Source of the DNA: Brachionus manjavacas
Lineage: Eukaryota; Rotifera; Eurotatoria; Ploima; Brachionidae
Length of the DNA: 64,000 nt
Assembly (NCBI GenBank): GCA_019054805.1
Contig: JAHQIY010000003.1
Location: forward strand, 1,922,001 to 1,986,000
Direction: 5' to 3'
The position numbers and the translations under genes were made by a program. The first letter of the stretch is position 1. Each line of letters begins with the position of its first letter. This document shows, piece by piece, positions 10,801-20,249 of the stretch. The notes beneath the pieces are model-generated. The model worked only from the letters and a program-made list of their open reading frames with translations. It was not told the DNA's origin and searched no databases.

Positions 10801-13492
10801 ATTTAAAACTATTATTTTTATTTAAATTTTTTTTATAAATTTAATAAATTTAAAAAGTTTTGTTCAAAAAAAAAATATTTAAATAATTTATATTGATTCG
10901 ATTTAAAAGGAACTAATTAAAAAATCGACACTAGATTTACAAATTTATATTTTAATTAAGATGCTTAAAAAATTTAATAATTTTAATTTTCAGATACAAT
11001 TAAAATCTTATCATGGTTTGAGTCTGTTCCTTCGTTCTCTGATAGAGTAATAGGTTCAATATTTTTTGGTGGTTCAATTTGTTTAATTAGGTTCTATAAT
11101 TAATATACTTTTAAAAAAAAACATTAAAACAAATTTAAATTATTGTTTCGATTTTCAAATACCGTATCCCCTTGCAAAGAGATGCATGCACCAAAAACCA
11201 AAGCTCAAGTTTAAAAAATTGAAAAAAAAATTAATTCATAAATGATTAAAAATTATTTTTTTAAAATGATTAAATTAAATTTTTTTCCCAATCTTTTCCT
11301 CAAATTTTTACTTTAAAATTTTAATATTAGCCCCGCACTTAAAACTAGAAGATTTATTTTTAATAAAAAAAATAATTTTTAATCATTTAGGAATTAATTT
11401 TTTTTTCAATTTCTAACCCGGCATCTAAATTTGAATACCAAAAATAAGTTAATGACATGTATTATTGATGCCGCATCTAAATTCGATTTTCAGGAATTAT
11501 CGCGGCCTTTTCCACTGAGTTTTGGGTTTTAACGCGGCGTTAAACACCAAAAATCTGCATTTTAGTGCACGCATCAAAAGGGGGGAAAGTTTAACATGGG
11601 CGAGATGTAACGTGATGCTTGGGCTAAAACTTGAGTTTTGGTTTTTGGTGCATGCATCTCTTTGCAAGGGTATACGGTATAAGTTTAATTATTTTCTTTT
11701 TTACATTTAAAACAGAATTGAATTATGATTCAAATTTGATTTTGAATTCAATTATTTTCCTGGTTTTAAATTAAAATTCAAATTTTTTAAAAAATATACA
11801 TTCAAATTTAAAAATCAATTTTATTTTTCAAAAGTAAATTCAAATGCCTTTTATTTACAACACAAAAGCTAACCGTTTATAAAAAAAAATAATAATAAAA
11901 AAAAATTTATAAACAATTTTTATTGTAATTGAAGGAAATGATAAAGGTTACCTATTCACAAACACCACAAACAATTTTATTATTTATTCGTTCTATTTTT
12001 TTTTTTTTCTTGCAAAAATTATTTAACTTTTTTTTTAACCCTAAAATTTTTATTGTATATTTCTATCAGTGTTTTATCTCATTATGTGAAACCAGCTACC
12101 ATAGGCGACCTCTCATGTAGGACGCCTCCGCAAGCTAGTCTTGCTGTAGCTTTTTTATAATAATAATAATTTTCCGAAAAGTAATATGATTCTTAATGAC
12201 TCTCCATCTCAACACGGATTTTTTCATAGCTTCTGTAATATTCTGTTGCTATCATCTTATTTTTATATCAAAATTTATATCTAAATCTTAGTTTTTCTAG
12301 AAAAAAATTATGATTCTTAAAATAAAGAAATAAATTATTTATTTGTTTATATCTACCGAGCTAAAGCTCATTCAGATTATAAAAAAACTAATTTTAGTAC
12401 AGAATTGTTTAAAAGCTCCAAATTAAAGTCCAAGTCCGGACTTTAAAGAAAAATAAAAGACTGGCTCGGATTTTTAAAAAGTTGAAATTTTTCAAGTTTT
12501 TTTTTAAATTTCCGTTTTTTATTTTTCTCTTAACTAAAAATAAATAAAAGTCCGGACTTGGACTTGGCTTGAGACTTGTGACTTTTAAACAACTCTTTTT
12601 TAGTAATGAAAAGTGCCATATGTTTAAGTACGGAACTGTTCAAAAAATTAAGAAGAAATTGAAAATTAAACATAACAATTAAAAATTTTTATTTTTAGAA
12701 AATTTGTCAGTGCCTTATGCAGAATCGTTCACGAATCTAAGATTTAAAGTGCAATCAATTGTGTCATCATTCAAAGAGATAAGCTATGAAAAGTATTTTA
12801 GCCAAAATTTTGCCAAGCACTTCCAGGACATCGGAATCGACGAAAATCAATGGAACTTTTACGAACTCAATCTGAAAAATCAGAGTGGTTAGTTGGACAT
12901 AGCCTTAAATTTTGGACTAATTTTATTTCTAATTGAAAGCAAGTATGCAAGCTCAGATAGCAGTTCATCAAGATTATCCACGAATAAGTCCGTTGTTTGC
13001 GCTCAGTGTAAACTGGAAGCATGAGCGCAATTTTCTGAACGATGAAGCGATTAGGGTAAATGTGAAGAGCAACTGATCGAGCCGTTTTTAAATGAATTTT
13101 TAAGGACATGGAAAGAGAAATCAATTTATTCAAGGATAATTTCATGTTCCAAGAAGATGCTGAATCAAGTAAAAATTTGAGGAGAAGCTTGAGTGGACTT
13201 GGTAAACACGCAATGTCAGAAAAAAATTACGACATATTGGCAAAGCAAGTGAATCATTTGATGATTTGTTTTGATGTATATTTGGAGTCAGAAGCTTTTT
13301 ATTTGAACGATTCGGAATTTCATCGTCTAAAATTATTTCCCAACTCTGTCAGGTAAATTTTAATTTTGTTGGCTAAAAATTTTATTTTATTTTTGAACAA
13401 AAAGGGGCCGTGATCGCAAAAGACCATATTCTTATTTGGCTAATAAGGATTTGTTTTTGCAGCGAATGTTAATTGATGTCGCAAATGAGTAA
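4848..13492 (+). CDS. THOC5: THO complex subunit 5 (THOC5), 11 exons
   Basis: THOC5 belongs to the THO/TREX complex that couples transcription to mRNA processing and nuclear export. Exons by eye: 4848-5165, 5220-5575, 5627-5874, 5940-6017, 8824-9085, 9139-9228, 9279-9601, 12699-12887, 12940-13055, 13105-13352, 13405-13492. Together they are 2316 nt, exactly 771 codons plus stop, and every intron is GT-AG. Recognisable family blocks are FGTLKKLNRL, HHLELQNLLYEISHLKKEI (a predicted coiled coil), LARLDWELIERQ, PLYQFYMMMTAY, SVNWKHERN and the C-terminal block beginning RGRDRKRPYSY. The human protein is about 683 aa; the extra length lies in a disordered N terminus and an Asp/Ser then Lys/Ser-rich linker at the start of exon 5. 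Most introns are 50-70 nt, but introns 4 (2.8 kb) and 7 (3.1 kb) are filled with transposon pieces. The ATG at 4848 opens the exon-1 frame; no upstream exon was found. An AATAAA-like signal follows within about 100 nt of the stop. Confidence 0.93.
6179..6654 (+). repeat. Dispersed ~475-bp repeat, copy A (THOC5 intron 4)
   Basis: This block, starting GGTTGTTCCCTAAAAATCGG, is nearly identical to 22987-23458 in the same orientation. It has no convincing reading frame. It includes the text TTCCGCATCACTTTTAG near its start. Copy A lies beside an RTE-like fragment, and copy B between two more, so the block may belong to that LINE family or be an element that landed nearby. No inverted ends were found. 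Confidence 0.8.
6655..7330 (-). pseudogene. RTE-like LINE reverse-transcriptase fragment
   Basis: The minus strand reads GNWRATILLPMAFCSIILER, LREEQTRFRNRRGCIDQIF and, further along, a damaged VRQ block. These correspond to the fingers/palm region of RTE-like reverse transcriptases (consensus NWRGI...LLP, EQ.GFR..R.C.DQIF). Frameshifts and stops make it inactive. It sits in THOC5 intron 4, antisense to the gene. Confidence 0.8.
7632..8219. repeat. ~125-bp direct repeats flanking a small frame
   Basis: The blocks at about 7632-7760 and 8094-8219 are near-identical direct repeats; both begin GAGTTGTTTTTAAGTCACAAG and share CTTGACGGGCTTTAAATTTTT. Part of the start (TTAAGTCACAAG and its complement) recurs near 12580 in the MITE of intron 7. 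The repeats bracket the small frame at 7844-8065. Confidence 0.75.
7844..8065 (+). other. Small unrecognised frame in THOC5 intron 4
   Basis: An ATG frame of 73 codons begins MAENPLDDLINYLQNIHIN, a normal-looking helical sequence, but the second half is Phe/Asn-rich translation of A/T runs. It lies between two direct repeats inside a host intron, so it is most likely the first exon or remnant of a transposon protein. I do not recognise the family. Confidence 0.25.
8354..8472. mobile_element. 119-bp foldback MITE (TA-flanked)
   Basis: The element starts CAGTACATCCTAAAACTAAC and ends with its complement (GGACGTACTG), bounded by TA on both sides. Almost the whole 119 bp folds into one hairpin of about 50 bp per arm with a purine-rich centre. 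TA duplication and CAGT ends place it with Tc1/mariner-derived MITEs. It lies in THOC5 intron 4. Confidence 0.88.
10321..10530. mobile_element. MITE with ~45-bp inverted ends
   Basis: Arms at about 10321-10368 and 10471-10530 pair: AAAGGTTTAAACTTAG with its counterpart, and TGCAACATTCAAACTTGCAT with a near-exact complement (21 of 22 bases). No coding sequence lies between. The family was not identified. Confidence 0.75.
11162..11677. mobile_element. 516-bp MITE, CCGTAT ends, TA-flanked
   Basis: The left end TACCGTATCCCCTTGCAAAG and the right end CTTTGCAAGGGTATACGGTA are complementary over about 50 bp, each including GATGCATGCACC and its complement. TA flanks both sides. The interior has GC-richer islets with CCCGGCATCTAAATTTGAAT. 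The plus-strand frame at 11522-11710 crosses the right arm and is not a gene. Confidence 0.85.
12085..12175 (+). repeat. CR1/L2-like LINE 3' tail
   Basis: The text GCAAGCTAGTCTTGCTGTAG followed by (ATA)n repeats matches, in opposite orientation, the 3' end of the LINE fragment at 48075-48600. A short stem (GCAAG/CTTGC) followed by a trinucleotide repeat is the usual 3' end of CR1/L2 elements. Only the terminal ~90 bp is present. Confidence 0.65.
12338..12388 (-). repeat. Jockey-like LINE 3' tail (minus)
   Basis: The text ATTTATTTGTTTATATCTAC with CGAGCTAAAGCTCATTCAGA is the complement of the recurrent LINE 3' end: CTGAAGGAGC, a short GAGC/GCTC hairpin, CGGTACAG, then ACAAATAAATAAAT. Only the tail is present here, in THOC5 intron 7. 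Confidence 0.7.
12410..12592. mobile_element. Small MITE with AGTCCGGACT-rich ends
   Basis: AGTCCAAGTCCGGACTT at about 12427 pairs with AAGTCCGGACTTGGACT at about 12547, and the outer GTTTAAAAGC pairs with CTTTTAAAC. The arms are themselves palindromic. No coding content. Confidence 0.65.
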
Positions 13493-14341
13493 TTTTAGAA
13501 ATTTAAATAATTGATAAATTCATTTTTTGATTATGGTATAATATTAATAATTTTTTTTTCAATTTAATTGATTAAAATAAAAAAATAAATATTAAATTAA
13601 AATTTTATCATTCATTTAGTAGAATCGTTTATTTATTGAATTTTTCTCACCCATTTGAAAACTTCGAATATAGTCAACCAATTTCCCCAATTTTTTCAGT
13701 CACCCCTTTTACCTCCAGCGGTTAATTGTATGAGGTCCAAAAGGGTTAAAGCGGTTACACCTATAATTGCCCCAAGATTTAACACCAAATGAAGAATTTT
13801 AACCCCTTTTGCCCGTTTAACCCATTAAGGAATAAAGATTTTTAATTTTTCAATAAATTTATTAAGCGAGTTAATCAAAAGATTTAATTAATTATTCTTT
13901 TGTACAAAAAAAAACAAAAAAAAAAGTTTTTACGAGTTGATTTCATTTATAACAATTAGTAAGAAGATGGACGTCCAACATCAGTTTATTATTTTAAGAG
14001 TTTGTCTTTGAATGCTGTAAAAAAATTAAAATAAATTGAAATAGACTTTTTATTTGATAAGAGAAAATTATCCTAAAATTCTGAAAATATTCTCATATAT
14101 CTTTGAAAATGTGCTGAATTGAAGGCATGTTGAAGTTTATGATCAAAACTTTATATCAAATTGCTCATTTTATAATTAATAATAAATTTCCTGAAGAATT
14201 AGGTAGAATTCTATAAAATTCTTGATCTAACATAGTTTGTTAAATTAAAATTTCAAAAAAATTTTTTTTTAATTTAATAGCATGTTCAAAGTTAACTAAA
14301 ATGATCGATTATTTTTAATTTTTCAGTTAATAATGCATATA
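13493..14341. other. Gap downstream of THOC5
   Basis: 3' flank of THOC5 with no gene seen. At about 13690-13830 a GC-richer patch carries AAAAGGGTTAAAGCGG and facing ...CCGTTTAACCC text, probably a worn MITE. At about 14113-14145 the text GGCATGTTGAAGTTTATGAT is the inverse of sequence near 15490-15520, so these segments bracket the Tigger element. Confidence 0.45.
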
Positions 14342-14871
14342 CAGTGCACTCGCGCTATAACGATTCGCTATATTACGAATATCGCGTTACAGCGAATGAT
14401 GTATAAGCCCCGATTTCCTCTCCATTCAAATCAATGGCTAACAAAATATCATATTACGAATATGAAATTATGAAAAATTCGCTACTGCGAATGGGAAATC
14501 AAAGCCCATTTTCATACTTAACTTATACATAACAACGTTAATTGTCACTTTCTTTAACGAATACAATCTTTTTTTAGCACATTTGTTATAATTTTTGTTT
14601 ATCAATGAAATTTTAATCTGTATGTATCAAATCCTGAAAAATAATGACAAAATAAAAAGAAACCAACCAATCAAAAATTATTATATAAACTTTTGTTTGT
14701 TTAATAGTAAAATCATAATAATAAATTAATATCTATTTTTTATTCCAGGTTATTAACTCTTACAAACTTTTTTTTTTTTTTTTTTATTTTCCTTTTTTTT
14801 TTAATTTTATTTTACTTAACTTTTTTTAATTTTTAATTTTACTTAACTTAATTTTTTTTTTTTTTTTATTC

Positions 14872-14925
14872 TGAAGGAGCTTTAGCTCGGTACAGTTAAC
14901 AAATAAATAAATAAAACAAATAAAT
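14872..14925 (+). repeat. Jockey-like LINE 3' tail (plus)
   Basis: CTGAAGGAGCTTTAGCTCGG followed by TACAG and an ACAAATAAATAAATAAAA run, preceded by about 110 bp of T-rich LINE 3' sequence. This is a heavily 5'-truncated insertion inside the Tigger leader, 45 bp before the Tigger frame. Confidence 0.8.
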
Positions 14926-14968
14926 AAAAATAGTAAATTTTTATTGGTGTATTTTTATTGTTTCAAAA

Positions 14969-15349
14969 ATGGAAAGTAAAAAAAGAAAGAGTCCTGAGAT
15001 AAGCTTAAAGCTTGAGATAATAGAGGATTATAATAATAAAGCAACGCCAACTGAACTATCCCGCAAGTATGGATTAGCAGCTTCGACTATCTCAACAATC
15101 GTTAAGAATCAAGAAAAAGGTGATCAAACCGAAGAAGCAGAACCATCCCTAACCAGAGAAACAGAAACAGAGTTTATAAGCAAAGAAAAAGCAATCGCCG
15201 GACTGAATACAGCTAGAGAATATTTTATGAATAGCAAAGAAGACTGTAGGAATGACATAAATTCAGTCTTCAAACTCATCGCCTCTATTCAATCAATCGA
15301 ATCAAAAAAACAATCGAAAATCACAAGTTTTTTCAGTTTATCTAATTAG
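14969..15349 (+). CDS. Tigger-derived protein: HTH plus tail, no DDE domain
   Basis: The 126-aa frame has an intact CENP-B/psq-type helix-turn-helix at residues 5-45 (LKLEIIEDYNN, ELSRKYGLAASTISTIVKN), which in this family binds the transposon ends. It then passes within about 15 residues to the family's C-terminal tail: KAIAGLNTAREYF and the terminal KKQSKITSFFSLSN. The central CENP-B DNA-binding half and the ~200-residue DDE domain are missing without any break in frame. It therefore cannot transpose itself, but could bind the ends of relatives and compete with the full enzyme. It has a clean ATG and stop. Whether it is expressed is unknown; it may be a simple deletion derivative. Confidence 0.75.
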   Translation: MESKKRKSPEISLKLEIIEDYNNKATPTELSRKYGLAASTISTIVKNQEKGDQTEEAEPSLTRETETEFISKEKAIAGLNTAREYFMNSKEDCRNDINSVFKLIASIQSIESKKQSKITSFFSLSN

Positions 15350-15360
15350 TTTATTTAATT

Positions 15361-15999
15361 TTTTCTTATTTTTATTAACGATTTCGTAAAAAAGTTATTC
15401 AAGTTTTTCTGAATTGAAACGATCGAATTGAAATGAACTTCACAACCCCACACGACCCGTCTTCACAATTTTTAAACTTTTTTTTTTGATCATTTGATCA
15501 TAAACTCCAACATGCCGAATTGAATGGTGAAAACAGGATAACTTTAAAATCGCTTTTGCCGAATTACTAATTCGAGACTTTTACACTCCAGTAATCAAAC
15601 TTTAAGAGAAAAAAAGAATGTTGAATTTTTTCCTAAAAATTCATCACACTTATCATTCGATTCCCCTCTTCGAGTGCTCCATGCAAACACATTTTATTAG
15701 AAGATATCTCTCAAATGAAGGAATTAAAGCAGTTTTTAAAATTTGGCCACTCTTTTAACACATAACCCCTTTAGACTTTGTTGCCATAATCAAGTTTTTT
15801 TGGGTATAAACTTTGGTTATTATAATAAATTCAGTATGTTGCAAGAGTTTAGTTTTTTTTTGTTAGCAAAATAATTTTTTTTACGCAAAAAATAGGCGGG
15901 AAAATGAAAGAAAAGTGGGTTTTTTTTCTATTTTTTATTTGAAATCAATTCAAAATTATAAAAACAAAAAAAAAATTATGTAAAAAAAAATCATAAAAA
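15361..15999. other. Gap with repeat shared with 54.95 kb
   Basis: No gene seen. The 58 bases at 15384-15441 (GTTATTCAAGTTTTTCTGAA and on through ATCGAATTGAAATGAAC) recur nearly unchanged at about 54955-55011, so this is another dispersed repeat. The complement of the GGCATGTTGAAGTTTATGAT text near 14120 lies at about 15490-15520. Confidence 0.5.
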
Positions 16000-16163
16000 A
16001 TTACATTTGAAATAACCGCCTTAAATCTTTTTTTTAGCATAGATTCAATTAATTTTTTTAACGTTCTCAGTCAGAATCTTTGACCACTTTTTGTGTAAAA
16101 CCTCTTTTAAATGCTCGATAGAGGTTACTTTAGTGCCGACCAATTTGTCATCCATCACAAAAA
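16000..16163 (-). pseudogene. C terminus of a Tc1 transposase
   Basis: The minus strand reads LVGTKVTSIEHLKEVLHKKW followed by SKILTENVKKINSMLKKRFKA. This is the C-terminal segment of Tc1 transposases (LK..L...W.KI....C.KL..SM..R...V). Nothing of the catalytic core precedes it; the hAT end at 16164 cuts it off. Confidence 0.7.
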
Positions 16164-16680
16164 CTAGCGCTGGTCGAGAGGTTCAATGAACTCGGTTTTA
16201 AACCGGTCTTAAATTCGAACCGGTATTAAAAACCGGCTATTAATTGGGTTGGGTTTTAAAACCGGTTTTGAAGATAAATTCTTAAAATTAATAAATTTTG
16301 ATTTATTGACTGAGAGACATCAAGAAAAAAATTTTTTTTAATTTTTGAATAAATTTTTTTTTATTATTAAGTATGTCCAAGAGTTTAAACACATCAGATT
16401 TCTTATATTATTAGAATTTAATGAAGTTCTATCCTTTATTATTGTCTGAGCAGCCGAAGAAAATGATTTTTCAGAAGGATTACGTGACGGCATTATACAT
16501 AAATAGTCTTTATCTATTAATTTTAGGTATTTTAAGTTCCTATCAGACCACCATTTAATCAGATCAAAACCAGGTAGATTCTCGACTCTTGGTAAATTTT
16601 GATATTGAATAAGCTCTGACGATGATTGCGAGTCGGAAAAACAATTTTTATTTTTAAACAATTTTTCCATTATATATAAA
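16164..16680 (-). mobile_element. hAT element 3' end with transposase C terminus
   Basis: The frame at 16338-16670 (minus, 110 aa) reads LPGFDLIKWWSDRNLKYLKL, then YLCIMPSRNPSEKSFSSA and DRTSLNSNNIRNLMCLNSW. This is the hAT dimerisation domain (W......YP.L...A...L.I...S.PSER.FS.A......R..L.......L..L). The Arg of the SER motif is Lys here. Left of it the DNA carries AACCGGTTTTAAAACCGG-like short palindromes and ends at TAGCGCTGGTCGAGAGG near 16164, plausibly the hAT terminal repeat. The rest of the transposase was not found. Confidence 0.8.
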
Positions 16681-16739
16681 GGCTTATCTTAAAAACTGAT
16701 ATAAGTAAAAAAAAATAGATAAATCACGCACTATTTTGG

Positions 16740-16985
16740 TTGTATTTAAATTTATGTCTTGAGTTTCATTAACATCTTGATACTTTTATTGATAGACTTT
16801 TAACAAATCTTCAAGGAGCTTGTATGAATCTAGCGCAAGTTTTTTTGGGCAGTATTCATTCTTGTTCTTAGTGATGATCTCCTCCCGCTGAACAAAGTTA
16901 AGAACAACCTTCTTGCGTTTTGCAATCGTAGTATAAATAACTTTTTTACTAGCGTTCTTGCGAGGCTTAGGGACTAAAATTACTT
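16740..16985 (-). other. Possible N-terminal HTH of a Tigger-like protein
   Basis: The minus strand reads VPKPRKNASKKVIYTTIAKR and KKVVLNFVQREEIITKNKNE, then CPKKLALDSYK. The order of basic lead, QREEII and KKLAL resembles the first helix-turn-helix of CENP-B/Tigger proteins, but the match is weak and no downstream domain follows. Confidence 0.3.
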
Positions 16986-17219
16986 TTTTTTTTTTTTTTT
17001 TTTTTATTTGTTTTCTGTACCGAGCTATGGCGGGTCCTATTAAAAAGTTAGTTGGATCATTAAAATTACACTGATCATAATTTCTAAAGGATTCAGAGTT
17101 AGAATTAAGTATTTCGAAATCTTTATCAAGATCTATTAAATCAGAATTAGGACTAAATATTGAAGATAGGAGTTCTCAAACATTTTCCCTTTTCTTCATT
17201 AGTTTTGAATTCCTTGTCA

Positions 17220-17426
17220 TTTAAAAACAAATTTGGGATTAAATTTGATCCTTTTTTTGATCTAAATTTATTTATTTTTTCCAGAATGGTCTACTTGTCA
17301 GTGGGTTTTTTCCCATTTTCTCAATAAAATCAAACCAATTTTGATTCCAGAATTTTTTTAAAGAGGCCTTTAACTCAAATGTAAGTTGATTTATTTTTTG
17401 CTTGAGCTTTTGACAGCGAGTTTTAA
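17220..17426 (-). repeat. 205-bp direct repeat, copy 1
   Basis: The block from AAAAACAAATTTGGGATT to CTTTTGACAGCGAGTTTT is repeated at 17834-18039 with only a few differences. It is LINE linker sequence (minus strand reads KMGKNPLTS). The two copies enclose foreign sequence that holds an AT-hook frame. Confidence 0.9.
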
Positions 17427-17470
17427 TTAATCCAGCTCTACAAAGTTTTAACTACGAATTTCCAATTTCA

Positions 17471-17629
17471 ATGGCTCAATCAATCAACCAAAATCCGCTT
17501 TCAAATGAAAATGATAATGATCAAGATCAAGCCGAAAGTATTAATAATGACATTCAAACTATTGTACAACCAACAACATCTTCAAATTCAGCTCCGAGAA
17601 AAAGAGGCCGTCCTAGAAAAAATCCATAA
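17471..17629 (+). CDS. 52-aa AT-hook protein or transposon N terminus
   Basis: A plus-strand ATG frame of 52 codons opens MAQSINQNPLSNENDNDQDQ and ends PRKRGRPRKNP before a TAA. RKRGRPRK is a canonical AT-hook, which binds the minor groove of A/T-rich DNA. The first 35 residues are Asn/Asp/Gln-rich and disordered. It lies in the ~410 bp inserted between two 205-bp direct repeats within a LINE, so it may be part of a mobile element or a captured gene piece. It could also be only the N-terminal exon of a transposase. No other protein domain is present. Confidence 0.5.
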   Translation: MAQSINQNPLSNENDNDQDQAESINNDIQTIVQPTTSSNSAPRKRGRPRKNP

Positions 17630-17833
17630 AATAACTCTAAACAACATTTCTAAGTAATGTGTGAATTTTTTTATTAATAAATATTTGATATAATAATTTA
17701 CTATTTTTTTTTATTTTTTTTACTACTGATAAATTTATTTTGCTACTTTTACTAATGAATTTTTGCTTTTATTTTTATTTTTTTTGCTACGAATTTAATT
17801 ATTTTTACTACGAAAATAATTTGTAGAAAATAA

Positions 17834-18039
17834 TTAAAAACAAATTTGGGATTAAATTTGATCCTTTTTTTGATCTAAATTTATTTATTTTTTCCAGAAT
17901 GGTCTACTTGTCAGTGGGTTTTTTCCCATTTTCTCAATAAAATCAAACCAATTTTGATTCCAGAATATTTTTAAAGAGGCCTTTAACTCAAATGTAAGTT
18001 GATTTATTTTTTGCTTGAGCTTTTGACAGCGAGTTTTTT
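17834..18039 (-). repeat. 205-bp direct repeat, copy 2
   Basis: Second copy of the LINE linker block at 17220-17426. After it the LINE continues without foreign sequence (minus strand), so this copy is the one joined to the element's 5' part. Confidence 0.9.
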
Positions 18040-18665
18040 GAAAGTTTCTTCTGACTTTCCTGCGTTCTTTTATCAGAAAAACAATGTTCAGGGGAAGACT
18101 GGTTTTGTAGATTTTCTGAGAAAGATAAGGAATACTTTTATGAGAAGCAGAAATGATTTTTTCTGTAATTTTATCGTTTAGTTGATCAATAGTGATGGAA
18201 CTTTCAGGGAAAATAACTATTTGAGAATTTAAGATCTCGCTAAATAACTGCCAGTTCGCTTTCTTATAGTTAAATTTTTTAACTGCTGGTTTTTTTACTA
18301 ATTATTAGCCCATAGAAATTGATATTTCGATTGGGAAATGGTCACAAGTCATGTCTTGACTATTTAAGACATAAAAGTCGGTAAATCAATTAATGAAGAT
18401 AAAACTAAAAAAAGATCAAGAATTTCAAATAAATTCTTATTAAAAATATTGAAAGTAGGACGCTTATCAATTATTACTGAAAAGTCTAATTTATAGATTA
18501 TTCTTTCCAACATTATACCGTTTTCATTTACAACTATGCAGCCTATTTGCTTTGTTCTAGCGTATTGATCGCCACCTAAATGTAGTTTTTACATATTTTA
18601 TTAACTGTTTTAAAAAGCTAAGAAGTTAAGAAGTACATTGGGTGGATTATATAGACTAAAAACAA

Positions 18666-19010
18666 CTAATTCATTATTTTTCCTAAGTATAATTTTATAC
18701 AAAGCAGTTCGGAATTGAATTCATCACTAGAAAAATCTTGAATATATTCAATTCTTTCTTTAATTAAAATAGCTACTCCTCCTCCATACTTGGTGCGTGG
18801 TTTTGCTACAAACTGATAATTCATAAAAACAAGATAAATATTTGCCTCACTCAAATCTATCTTTAATTCATTGAGCAAAACAATGTCGGGACATTTTTGA
18901 GCTAAAAAATTTCCTAAGAGATGAACCCTACTAGGAAAGTGAAGACTGTTCCAGTGTGTAATTACTAATCTGTTCTTAAAGGAAAGTTGACTTGATAGAT
19001 TTTTCATCAT
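18666..19010 (-). pseudogene. LINE ORF2 endonuclease, N-terminal part
   Basis: The minus strand reads MMKNLSSQLSFKNRLVITHW, HFPSRVHLLGNFLAQKCPDI and VLLNELKIDLSEANIYL, then YGGGVAILIKERI. This is the start of an apurinic-type LINE endonuclease: WN (here HWNSL), the LNE motif (normally LNET) and GGGVAI are recognisable. It breaks after about 114 residues; downstream pieces (NELVVFSLYNPP, a GDQYAR motif in place of GDFNA) are in shifted frames at 18660-18500. Confidence 0.8.
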
Positions 19011-19193
19011 TGTGTGTTTGAGTTTGACTGTTGTTGTAAAAAATCGCTGTTAACTTCATCTGAATTCTGTCCAATATTATTGTCTAGAATTACGCCATTA
19101 AATTCTTTTGTTTTCATTATCATTAATTTGATCTTTTAGTTTTTTCGATTCAGCTGTTTGTGAATTGTCGGATTCTGAAACGGGCTTGATTTG

Positions 19194-20014
19194 CTAACTT
19201 GTTAGAACATTGGTAAAAAGGTATTTTGTTGACTTTATTGATTGATCCCTTAATTTTTCGAAATTTGAGTAGATTATTTGTTCAAAATCTTTATTAAGAT
19301 TAACTGATAGAACTGGAGAATGCATACTTTTTTGATTGTACTGTGACGACAAAAGAGATTCCTCATTTGTAGACTCGTTATTTGAGAACTGTGGAGTTTT
19401 GGTTATAATGTCCAACATGTTTGTTTCTATTTGAGAAATTTCTTCTTCTTCTTCTTGAATCGCAAGTTCGCTATAGTCGATTTTTGCTCGTTTAATCGAT
19501 TTAAGCCTCTCAGCTAAAAGGCACTTCTGGGTAAAATGTTCTTTTTGATTAAAGTTTTTGCAAGTTTGGTTTTTGACAGGACATCTAGCAATGTTGTGCC
19601 CTTCACCATTACAAAATAAGCAATTTATTTTTGCCGTTTCACACCGTTTTTAATTTGACTTTCTTTGTATGATTCTTCTGAAATTTGTTCAATTTTGAGA
19701 TCATTGATTTTAACAGCTTCGAAAAAGTCTCGAATTAATTCCTTGTTGAAATCTTCTGGGAGATAGTGAAACCTAAATATCGAGTATCTTCTTGTCACCG
19801 GCAATTTGTTTGCATCTACAATCTTAAAAAATTCACCATTAATTTCGATTGAACGTTCGAAGACTTTCGATGCGGTAAAGGCGAGTTCGAACTTTATAAT
19901 CCATATTATGTTCAAAGAGAAATTGTAAATTGCTGTAATTTCTTTAAATTCCGGGTCTCTGAGTACGCATTGGAGTTGCTTAAAGATTGTTTTGTGATTA
20001 ACAGGTTTCTCCAA
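19194..20014 (-). pseudogene. LINE ORF1 with CCHC zinc knuckle, frameshifted
   Basis: Frame 20014-19625 encodes an RNA-binding ORF1 protein (ELAFTASKVFERSIEINGEF, RRYSIFRFHYLPEDFNKELI); an equivalent at 31290-31560 shares KRYSIFRFHFLPDDFKKELL. A one-base slip near 19630 moves to the next frame, which holds a CX2CX4HX4C zinc knuckle (CLFCNGEGHNIARC) and a second, degenerate one (CKNFNQKEHFTQKC). It then continues to a stop at 19194 through an acidic, Ser/Asn-rich tail. This layout is usual for jockey/I-type LINE ORF1. The slip inactivates it. Confidence 0.82.
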
Positions 20015-20249
20015 CTTTTTAAGATTCAGTTTGACTGAATTCTTAAAATTCCAACGTTAAATTTCGTTGCGAACTTTCCATTTGAAATATAGCTTTTAAA
20101 TCACGTGAAGACGCTATAAATTAAGAAAAAGATTGATAAGCCAAAACTCGAATTTCAAAATTTTCATCATCATTTCGAAGATGGTGAAAATTAAATTCAG
20201 GATAATAAAAATAGAATAATAAAATTGTACCTTGGAGAGTGTATTAAGA

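Larger units (their letters stand above)
9602..12698. other. THOC5: THOC5 intron 7, 3.1 kb of transposon debris
   Basis: This intron separates exons 7 and 8. It holds a MITE (10321-10530), a second MITE (11162-11677), a CR1/L2 3' tail (about 12085-12175), a jockey-like LINE 3' tail (12338-12388) and a small inverted-repeat element (12410-12592). Around 9860-10010 the motifs GTGATCA and TGGTCAC recur in both orientations, perhaps a worn inverted repeat. No host exon was seen inside it, and the flanking exons join in frame. Confidence 0.7.
14342..15360 (+). mobile_element. Tigger/pogo element, internally deleted
   Basis: After a TA at 14340-14341 the sequence CAGTGCACTCGCGCTATAAC begins, the typical CAGT start and direct/inverted AATATCG/CGATAT-like subrepeats of Tigger/pogo ends. 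The element carries the 126-aa frame at 14969-15349. I could not find a matching right end, so its 3' boundary is uncertain. A jockey-like LINE 3' tail has inserted at about 14760-14930. Confidence 0.7.
16985..20115 (-). mobile_element. Jockey-like LINE lacking reverse transcriptase
   Basis: A minus-strand LINE from its 5' end near 20115 (AATTTATAGCGTCTTCACGT, also found at 31203) to a 3' tail at 16985-17032. In order it has ORF1 (about 20014-19194), the start of ORF2 with the endonuclease (19010-18666 and worn continuation), the endonuclease-RT linker (reading WFDFIEKMGKNPLTSRPFWK and PNSDLIDLDKDFEILNS), and then directly the 3' tail. The whole reverse transcriptase is deleted. The linker is also split by a 205-bp direct duplication with a 410-bp insert (17427-17836). 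Confidence 0.85.
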
